From: Pseudomonadota bacterium
GTDB lineage: Bacteria > Pseudomonadota > Gammaproteobacteria > Steroidobacterales > Steroidobacteraceae
DNA length: 7,918 nt
Direction: 5' to 3'
NCBI GenBank assembly: GCA_018241455.1
Contig: JAFEDW010000088.1
Coordinates: 1 to 7,918 of the forward strand
Shown: positions 1 to 5,179 of the stretch, piece after piece
Layout of the letters: every line of letters begins with the position of its first letter
How positions within the stretch are numbered: position 1 is the stretch's first letter
Position numbers and translations under genes: made by a program
The notes under the pieces: generated by a model
What the model was told of the DNA's origin: nothing
What the model saw: the letters and a program-made list of their open reading frames with translations, nothing else
The model's database searches: none

Positions 1-499
1 GGTGATCGTCATCATCGGTGTCGTCATCGGCGGTGTGTTGCTGGCCTTCGGCGCGCGCGGGCGCGACGAGCAGCTCGAGCGCGAGCGCGATCGGCTGGTC
101 GCGCTGATGACCTACGTGCAGGAGCGCGCGGCGCTGCAGACGATCGAGTACGGCCTGCGTTGCGAGCAGGGTGGCTATCGTTTCGTCATGTACGACTCGC
201 GCAAGAGCCTGTGGCTCGAGGACCCGCTCGACGAAGCGCTGCGGGCGCGCCTGCTGCCCGCCGGACTCGACCTGACCCTCGTCATCGAAGATCGCAAGAT
301 CGTGCTGCCGGCGCATACCGACGAGGCCAGGATCACCGCGTCGACCGACCTGACGCCGCAGGTGATCCTGTACTCGAACGGCGACCTGACGCCCTTCACG
401 CTGACGCTGCTGCGCACCGCCGCCGGAAAGAGCGCCGCGCTGTCGGGCACGGCGGCCGGCAAGATCGCGGCGGTGGCCGACACCGGACCGAATCCATGA
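1..499 (+). CDS. gspH: Type II secretion minor pseudopilin GspH, 5' end missing
   Basis: GspH is a minor pseudopilin that joins the tip complex (GspI-J-K) to the GspG fibre of the type II secretion pseudopilus in the periplasm. The window opens inside the N-terminal hydrophobic helix: about 165 codons are readable and begin with IVIIGVVIGGVLLAFG. The basic leader and the G-FTLxE cleavage motif are off the left edge. The first in-frame GTG (base 2) is therefore a valine inside the helix, not a start. After the helix comes a charged amphipathic stretch (visible residues 20-45), then the family pattern of an A-L-x-x-x-E-Y-G-L segment (44-52), a G-Y-x-F strand (58-61), a Trp near 71, and a C-terminal beta region with the ILYSNGDLTPFTLTL pattern (122-136) typical of GspH. 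The end carries a short imperfect duplication (TAAGKSAALSG / TAAGKIAAVAD). The stop overlaps the gspI start as ATGA. The identification rests on these motifs plus position before gspI-J-K. Confidence 0.9.
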   Translation, partial: VIVIIGVVIGGVLLAFGARGRDEQLERERDRLVALMTYVQERAALQTIEYGLRCEQGGYRFVMYDSRKSLWLEDPLDEALRARLLPAGLDLTLVIEDRKIVLPAHTDEARITASTDLTPQVILYSNGDLTPFTLTLLRTAAGKSAALSGTAAGKIAAVADTGPNP

Positions 500-1026
500 A
501 ATCGCAGCGCGCTTTCACGCTGGTCGAAGTGCTGGTGGCATTGATCATCGTCGCGTTGGGCATGGGCGCCGCGCTGAAGGCGCTGACTTCCGCGGCCGAC
601 AACACCTCGCGGCTGCGCGAGAAGACTTTCGCGGCGTGGGTGGCGCTCAACCAGCTGGCGACCGAGCGCCTCGGCACTGGGCTCAATACGAGCGCGGGCA
701 AGGAAGGCGAAGTCGACTTCGCCGACTCGCGCTGGCACTGGCAACAGACGATCGAGGACATGCAGGTGCCGGGGCTCAAGCGCATCACCGTGCGCGTGCG
801 GCATTCCGACCAGCCGGACAAGCCGGGCGGACCGAAACGCTCGGTGGCCCCGGACGACTGGCTCGCCACGGTGGTCGGATTCCGTGGCGATTCGCTGCAG
901 TTCCCGCAGAGCGAATTGGCCGGCTGGGACGATGCCGGCGGCGGGCAGCAGCAACCCACGCCCGTGCCCGGGCAAAACTCGACGCCCTCGACGACCCCAC
1001 CGCCGTTCCAACCACCCGGAACATGA
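496..1026 (+). CDS. gspI: Type II secretion minor pseudopilin GspI
   Basis: This is a minor pseudopilin of 176 residues that, in known systems, forms the tip complex with GspJ and GspK and initiates pseudopilus assembly. The start is ATG 496, overlapping the gspH stop (ATGA). It gives a short basic leader (MKSQRA) followed directly by FTLVEVLVALIIVALG, the class III prepilin hydrophobic helix with Glu at +5. The predicted GspO/PilD-type cleavage is after residue 6. The -1 residue is Ala instead of the usual Gly, which is unusual. The globular part contains the GspI pattern A-W-x-A-L-N-Q (47-53), G-x-V-D-F-A-D-x-x-W (71-80) and the core strand around 94-103. From about residue 147 the protein runs into a Gly/Gln then Pro/Thr/Ser-rich tail with nine prolines in the last 29 residues. 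That makes it clearly longer than the roughly 120-130 residues usual for GspI. I see no good ribosome binding site, so translation is probably coupled to gspH. Confidence 0.93.
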   Translation: MKSQRAFTLVEVLVALIIVALGMGAALKALTSAADNTSRLREKTFAAWVALNQLATERLGTGLNTSAGKEGEVDFADSRWHWQQTIEDMQVPGLKRITVRVRHSDQPDKPGGPKRSVAPDDWLATVVGFRGDSLQFPQSELAGWDDAGGGQQQPTPVPGQNSTPSTTPPPFQPPGT

Positions 1027-1712
1027 GCCCGCGTCGCCGCAACGCCACCGGCTTCACGCTGGTCGAACTGATGGTCGCGGTGCTGATCACCGCGATCCTG
1101 TTCGCGATGGGCTACGGCGCCCTGTCGCAGGCGCTCACCAGCCGCAAGGCAGTCGATGAACAGAGCACGCGGTTATCGGCACTGCAGCAGGCATTCCGCA
1201 TCATCGAGCAGGATATCGAAATGATGCAGCCGCGCCCGGTGCGGGACCTGCTCGGCAATACCTATCTCGGCGCCGCCTACGTGGACCCGAATTCACTTCC
1301 GACCGGCACCCTCGGGGCCGCCGGCAACTCCACGCTCGCCGCGGCGCCCGACGGCGTCGTGCAGCTGAGCTTCACGCGCGGCAGCTGGGCCAATCCCGCG
1401 GGACTGCCGCGCAGCGAGCTGCAGCGCGTGGGCTATCTGGTACGCGGCGGCAAGCTGATCCGGCAGCACATGCTGGTACTCGATGCCACCAGCGGCAACG
1501 TGCCGGAAGAGCGTGAGCTGCTCGACCAGGTCGAGCTGCTGCATTTCCGTTTCCTCGACGAATCGCTGGCCTGGTCGGATTCATGGCCCACGCCGGCGCT
1601 GCAACGACAGTCACCCGCGGTGCAGTTGCGCGCGCGGCCGATCGCGGTGGAAGTCACGCTGAAGCTCAAGGACTACGGCGTGCTGACGCGCATCATCGAG
1701 GTGGCCGGATGA
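1023..1712 (+). CDS. gspJ: Type II secretion minor pseudopilin GspJ
   Basis: This is a minor pseudopilin of 229 residues and a partner of GspI and GspK at the pseudopilus tip. The start is ATG 1023, overlapping the gspI stop (ATGA). It places a basic leader MSPRRRNATG in front of FTLVELMVAVLITAILFAMG. Cleavage is expected after Gly10, with Glu at +5 (residue 15). Family features follow: an amphipathic helix R-L-x-x-L-Q-Q-A-F-R-x-I-E-Q-D (50-64), the M-Q-P-R-x-V-R-D segment (68-75), F-T-R-G-S-W-x-N-P (117-125), R-S-x-L-Q-R-V-x-Y (130-138), the strand E-L-L-H-F-R-F-L-D (171-179) and W-S-x-S-W-P (184-189). Between about 79 and 110 there is a Gly/Ala/Thr-rich stretch that looks like a loop insertion relative to the compact family core. 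No convincing Shine-Dalgarno sequence precedes it, so coupling to gspI is likely. Confidence 0.95.
   Translation: MSPRRRNATGFTLVELMVAVLITAILFAMGYGALSQALTSRKAVDEQSTRLSALQQAFRIIEQDIEMMQPRPVRDLLGNTYLGAAYVDPNSLPTGTLGAAGNSTLAAAPDGVVQLSFTRGSWANPAGLPRSELQRVGYLVRGGKLIRQHMLVLDATSGNVPEERELLDQVELLHFRFLDESLAWSDSWPTPALQRQSPAVQLRARPIAVEVTLKLKDYGVLTRIIEVAG
1698..1703 (+). promoter_or_regulatory. Ribosome binding site of gspK
   Basis: GAGGTG lies five bases before ATG 1709, inside the last codons of gspJ. It is the best Shine-Dalgarno match among the overlapping junctions of this operon. It supports ATG 1709 as the gspK start, over the long in-frame extension that would run back to about 1583. Confidence 0.65.
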
Positions 1713-2707
1713 AAGGCCGGCAGCGGGGCATCGCGTTGCTGACCGCGCTGATCCTGGTCGCGATCGCAGCGATCGTCGCCACGGCGATCGAATGGCAGAG
1801 CCAGCTGTCGACGCGGCGTGCGGTCGCCGTGTTCACGGTTGCACAAAGCTTCGCGCTGGCCGAGGGCGCCGAGGCGCTTGCCGGCTACGCGCTCAAGAAC
1901 AGCCGCAAGAACAGTCCGCAGCTGACCGCGCCGAACCAGGACTGGGCCGCGCCCTACGGTCCGGTGGAAATCGAAGCGGGCGCGGTGCTCGAGGCTTCGC
2001 TCGAGGACCAGGCCGGAAAATTCAACCTGAACAGCGTCGTCATGGCCGCGGGCGCCGGCAACCCGCTGCAGCCCGCGGGCGACGCGGCATCGATCGCCGG
2101 CATGAACGCGCCGCTGGTCGAGAACGACACGGCCGTGCAGCAGTTCGAAGCGCTGCTCGCCAGCCTGAACATCGATACGAGCTTCGCCACGCGCCTGGTC
2201 GACTGGATCGACACCGATAACCAACCGACGTTTCCCGGCGGTGGCGAGGACAGTTTCTACATGGCGCAGGCACCGCCGCATCGCGTGCCCAACATGCCGC
2301 TCACCAGCATTAGCGAATTACTCGCGATGGGCATGGATCGCGCCAGCTACGACAAACTGAAGCCGTTCGTCACGGCGCTGCCGCCCGACACCAAGCTCAA
2401 CATCTGCACCGCTCCCGGCGAAGTGCTCGATGCGGTCTCGGGCTCGCGCAGCTACGGGATCGATCCGAAGGAAATGATCGCGCAGCGCGCGCAGTTCAGT
2501 TGCTATCCGACGCAGCAGGCCTTCCTCGACGGTGTGTCCGCGAACTGGAAAGCCTATGTATCCAGCCACATCGACACGCGCTCATCGTACTTCCGGCTGC
2601 GCACCTGGATCACTATTGGCACCACGCGATTCACCTTGTACAGTCTGATCAGGCAGGACCAGAGCGGGCAGATTCGCCCCATCCTCAGAACCTTCGGCAC
2701 AGAGTAA
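1709..2707 (+). CDS. gspK: Type II secretion minor pseudopilin GspK
   Basis: This is the large minor pseudopilin (332 residues) that caps the pseudopilus tip. The start is ATG 1709, overlapping the gspJ stop (ATGA) and preceded by GAGGTG. The leader MKGRQRG is followed by IALLTALILVAIAAIVATA. Cleavage is expected after Gly7. The +5 residue is Thr, not Glu, which is the known hallmark of GspK among pseudopilins. Other family motifs are the segment Q-S-F-A-L-A-E-G-A-E-A-L (46-57), L-E-D-Q-A-G-K-F-N-L-N-S (98-109), and the alpha-helical insert typical of GspK with R-L-V-D-W-I-D-x-D (162-170). The N-M-P-L-T-S-I-S-E-L motif (195-204) and L-N-I-C-T-A-P-G-E-V-L (230-240) follow. Cys233 falls where relatives usually have Val-Asn or similar, and Cys265 is the only other cysteine, so a periplasmic disulfide is possible. 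Length is normal for the family (about 300-340). Confidence 0.96.
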   Translation: MKGRQRGIALLTALILVAIAAIVATAIEWQSQLSTRRAVAVFTVAQSFALAEGAEALAGYALKNSRKNSPQLTAPNQDWAAPYGPVEIEAGAVLEASLEDQAGKFNLNSVVMAAGAGNPLQPAGDAASIAGMNAPLVENDTAVQQFEALLASLNIDTSFATRLVDWIDTDNQPTFPGGGEDSFYMAQAPPHRVPNMPLTSISELLAMGMDRASYDKLKPFVTALPPDTKLNICTAPGEVLDAVSGSRSYGIDPKEMIAQRAQFSCYPTQQAFLDGVSANWKAYVSSHIDTRSSYFRLRTWITIGTTRFTLYSLIRQDQSGQIRPILRTFGTE

Positions 2708-2709
2708 TC

Positions 2710-3942
2710 ATGGCGGAATGGCTCATCGTGCGCATGCCACGCGCCGCCGGCACCGCGGCCGCCTGGCTCGTCACCGACGAAGCGGGTCGTCCGCTGGCCG
2801 CGGTGCAGACCGGCTCGCTCGAATCCGCCGCGGCCGCTGGCAGCGGCCGGCGTATCGCGGTGCTGGTGCACGCCGCCGAGATCCTCAGCCTCGAGGCCGA
2901 ATTGCCGGCACGCGCCGGCGCGCGCGCCGCGCAGCTGGTGCCGTTCGCGCTCGAGGAGCAGCTGGCCAACGACATCGACGCGCAGCACTTTGCCGTGGCG
3001 GCGGCGGGCCCGAGCGGCCGCACGCCGGTCGCGGTGGTAAGCCGCGCGCTGCTCGATGACTGGCTGGCGCAGCTCAAGGCCGCCGGCCTCGCACCCGATT
3101 TGATGTGCAGCGAAGCGGCGCTGCTGCCGCGCATCGCCGGACAGGCCGTGGCGCTGCTCGACGGCGACACGCTGCTGCTGGCCGAAGGCAGAGAGCAATC
3201 GCCCGTCGTGCTGTCGGCGCCGGCCGGCGGATTCGCGAGCGCCCTCGACATCGCGCTTGGCGAACGGGCCATCGAGACCAGCCTGCAGTTGTACAGCAAT
3301 CCGATCGACTGGCAGCGGCGGTCCGCGGAGGTCGAGGCGACTCGCGCACGGCTCGCCGGACTGCACACGCAGCTGCTGGCGTCGGGCGCGCTGCCGTGGC
3401 TGGCGGCACAGTTGCCACAGGCGGCGCCGATCAACCTGCTGCAGGGTCCGTACGCGCCACGCACGTCGCTGCGCGCCAACTGGGGCCGCTGGCGCATGGC
3501 CGCGGGCCTCGCGGCCGCGCTGCTGTTGCTGCACGCGGGCTCGCAACTCTATGCCTTGTGGCACCTGGGACGCGAGGCGCGCGAACTCGACAGCCAGATC
3601 AGCGCACTCGCCGGCCCGCGATTCGCGGGTGCGAGCGAATCGATCCGGCCGCGGCTCGAAGCCGAGCTGCGCGAGCCGGGCGCGGCCGGCGGCCGCTCCG
3701 GCCTGCTGCCGGCACTGCAGGTGCTGGCGCAGGCGATGAATGTCGCGCCCGGCGCGCGGCTGCGCTCGTTGAGTTTCCGCGACGGCGCGCTGCAGCTCAA
3801 GGTGCGCGCCAGCGACGCACAGAGCATCGACCGCATCAATCAATCGTTGCGCTCGGCTGGCTGGCAGGCGGAGCTCACTTCGGGCGGCGCGGCGGGCGAT
3901 GCGTTCGAAGGCGACATTGCGCTGCGCGGCGGGTCCGGCTGA
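2710..3942 (+). CDS. gspL: Type II secretion inner-membrane platform protein GspL
   Basis: GspL (410 residues) links the cytoplasmic ATPase GspE to the inner-membrane platform and binds GspM. The start is ATG 2710, two bases after the gspK stop. Residues 1 to about 255 form the cytoplasmic actin-like-fold domain. Visible signatures are A-Q-L-V-P-F-A-L-E-E-Q-L-A (74-86), matching the family's P-x-x-L-E-E-x-L element, the V-A-V-V-S-R strand (107-112), and P-I-N-L-L-Q-G-P-Y-A-P (240-250), the conserved segment just before the membrane. One transmembrane helix spans about 262-284 (MAAGLAAALLLLHAGSQLYA core). It is followed by a charged periplasmic helix (286-300) and a small ferredoxin-like domain ending at 410. 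That domain includes L-R-S-L-S-F-R-D-G-A-L-Q-L-K-V (351-365). The protein is rich in Ala, Leu and Arg, in line with the overall GC. Only a weak GAG precedes the start, so reinitiation after gspK is likely. Confidence 0.95.
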   Translation: MAEWLIVRMPRAAGTAAAWLVTDEAGRPLAAVQTGSLESAAAAGSGRRIAVLVHAAEILSLEAELPARAGARAAQLVPFALEEQLANDIDAQHFAVAAAGPSGRTPVAVVSRALLDDWLAQLKAAGLAPDLMCSEAALLPRIAGQAVALLDGDTLLLAEGREQSPVVLSAPAGGFASALDIALGERAIETSLQLYSNPIDWQRRSAEVEATRARLAGLHTQLLASGALPWLAAQLPQAAPINLLQGPYAPRTSLRANWGRWRMAAGLAAALLLLHAGSQLYALWHLGREARELDSQISALAGPRFAGASESIRPRLEAELREPGAAGGRSGLLPALQVLAQAMNVAPGARLRSLSFRDGALQLKVRASDAQSIDRINQSLRSAGWQAELTSGGAAGDAFEGDIALRGGSG

Positions 3943-4418
3943 TGGACGCGATCAGGGCCTGGTTCAATTCGCTGGCTGTCCGCGAGCAGCGCGTGGTCGC
4001 ACTCGGTGCCGCCGCGGCGCTGCTGTTGCTGCTGTTCGGCGCATGGCTGCCGGTCGAGCGGCGCGTCGCGCGCCTCGAGCAGCAGGTCCAGACGCGGCGG
4101 GCCGACCTGGCCTGGCTGCAATCGATCGGACCGCAGCTGGAAGAGCTGCGCGCGCGGCCCGCAGGGGGCGGCGGCGAGTCGCTGGTCGTGCTGGCCGATC
4201 GGGTCGCGCACGAGACCGGCATTGCGCGCTCGCTCAATACCCAGGCCGGGACCGACGGCACGCTCAGCGTGCGGCTCGAACAGGTTGGCTTCGATTCGCT
4301 GCTGAACTGGGCGGGCGAACTCGTGCTGCGGCACGGCGTGCGTGTCGTCTCGGCCAACATCGACAGTGGCGCGAGTTCGGGCCTGGTCAGCGCCACGATC
4401 GTGCTGCGCGCGTCCTGA
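3942..4418 (+). CDS. gspM: Type II secretion inner-membrane platform protein GspM
   Basis: GspM (158 residues) stabilises GspL and contacts GspC, E and F at the inner membrane. The start is ATG 3942, whose A is the last base of the gspL stop (TGATG). It gives a short cytoplasmic N-terminus with the typical W-F-x-S-L-x-x-R-E-Q-R motif (7-17). One transmembrane helix follows (about 18-36, VVALGAAAALLLLLFGAWL), then a heptad-like charged region (38-71) expected to form a coiled coil. After a Gly-rich hinge (74-78) comes the periplasmic ferredoxin-like domain, with G-F-D-S-L-L-N-W (116-123) corresponding to the family's F-D-x-L-x-x-W segment and a final strand ending at the C-terminus. Length is normal for GspM. 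The long in-frame extension upstream lies inside gspL and is not real. Confidence 0.94.
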   Translation: MDAIRAWFNSLAVREQRVVALGAAAALLLLLFGAWLPVERRVARLEQQVQTRRADLAWLQSIGPQLEELRARPAGGGGESLVVLADRVAHETGIARSLNTQAGTDGTLSVRLEQVGFDSLLNWAGELVLRHGVRVVSANIDSGASSGLVSATIVLRAS

Positions 4419-4422
4419 AAGG
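4417..4422 (+). promoter_or_regulatory. Ribosome binding site of gspN
   Basis: GAAAGG, partly inside the gspM stop codon, lies seven bases before GTG 4430. There is no ATG, GTG or TTG in frame between the gspM stop and 4430. The site and the position together select the GTG as the start of gspN. Confidence 0.6.
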
Positions 4423-4429
4423 CCCGCAC

Positions 4430-5179
4430 GTGTCGCGGCGCGCTTTGCTGACCCTGATGGCGGTGTTGTTCGCGTTCACGGTGCTGGTGCGTGCGCCGGC
4501 CCGCTGGCTGCAGGGCGCCCTGCCCGCCGGAGTCGAGTGTCGCTCGATCGCAGGATCACTCTGGCACGGCCGCTGCGCGCGACTGCAACTGCCCGGCGCC
4601 GCGCTCGATGGCGTCAGCTGGACGCTGCACGCGTGGCCACTGCTGCTCGGCCATGTCGACGTTGATTTACAGAGCGCTGACGCGGTGGCAACCGGCGCGG
4701 CGCGCGTATCGCTTGGGCTCGGCGGGCTGCGCTCGCTCCGCGGGCTGCACGCGCAGTTGCCGATCGAATCCGGCCGCTTGCCGCTGTTTCCCGCCGGCTG
4801 GGCAGGCCGGCTCGACCTGGATTTCGACGCCGTCGACTTCGACGCCGGCCGCATCACGCGGATCGTCGGCGTGGCGACAGCGCGCGAGCTCGAGCAGCGT
4901 AATCCGCCGCTGCCCTTCGGCAGCTATGAATTGCGATTTGCGCCCGCCGCACGAGACCGCGCTGGCGGCGATGCGCCGCTGCGCGGCGAGTTGCGCGACC
5001 TCGGCGGGCCGCTGGCGGTCAGCGGAGCCCTGACGGTCCGCAACGGCCGCGAATACGCGCTGGCCGGGCTGGTCGCGACACGGCCCACGGCCAGCGCCGA
5101 ACTCGCAAGGCTCGTGGACTACCTCGGCGCGGCCGATGCCCAGGGCCGCCGTTCGTTCACGCTCGAAGGATCGTTCTAG
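4430..5179 (+). CDS. gspN: Type II secretion protein GspN
   Basis: GspN (249 residues) is an accessory component of some type II systems. It has a single N-terminal membrane anchor and a periplasmic beta-rich domain, and its exact role is not settled. The start is GTG 4430, eleven bases after gspM, with GAAAGG upstream. Residues 5-20 form the anchor (ALLTLMAVLFAFTVLV). The family signature follows: P-A-x-W-L near 23-27, then L-P-A-G-V and A-G-S-L-W-H-G-R-C-A-x-L (41-52), matching the G-T-L-W-x-G-x-A element. The S-W-T-L segment (63-66) and a repeated-strand domain complete it. Near 159-170 P-P-L-P-F-G-S-Y-E-L-R-F also fits the family. Cys37 and Cys49 flank the signature loop and are the only cysteines, so a disulfide is plausible. 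Length matches the family (about 240-260). The TAG stop at 5177-5179 overlaps the stop of the convergent gene. It is the last gene of the operon. Confidence 0.88.
   Translation: MSRRALLTLMAVLFAFTVLVRAPARWLQGALPAGVECRSIAGSLWHGRCARLQLPGAALDGVSWTLHAWPLLLGHVDVDLQSADAVATGAARVSLGLGGLRSLRGLHAQLPIESGRLPLFPAGWAGRLDLDFDAVDFDAGRITRIVGVATARELEQRNPPLPFGSYELRFAPAARDRAGGDAPLRGELRDLGGPLAVSGALTVRNGREYALAGLVATRPTASAELARLVDYLGAADAQGRRSFTLEGSF

Noticed and set aside
2..4. GTG at the very start of the window as the gspH start codon
   Set aside because: It would begin in the middle of the hydrophobic helix and remove the leader and FTLxE motif that every GspH needs. It is an internal valine.
175..1011. Minus-strand open frame of about 278 codons over gspH and gspI
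   Set aside because: Composition is that of a GC-rich shadow frame, and the plus strand carries recognisable pseudopilins with coupled starts.
2554..3843. Open reading frame of about 429 codons on the minus strand across gspL
   Set aside because: It is antisense to a well-supported gspL. Its translation is Arg/Gln/Ala-rich without domains, as expected for the shadow of a GC-rich gene. I recognise no motif.
3105..3941. Long in-frame upstream extension of gspM (and similar extensions of gspI, gspJ, gspK and gspN)
   Set aside because: These extensions lie inside the preceding gene in another frame and are Arg/Ala-rich. Each true start is fixed by a leader or anchor motif and by the stop-start overlap.
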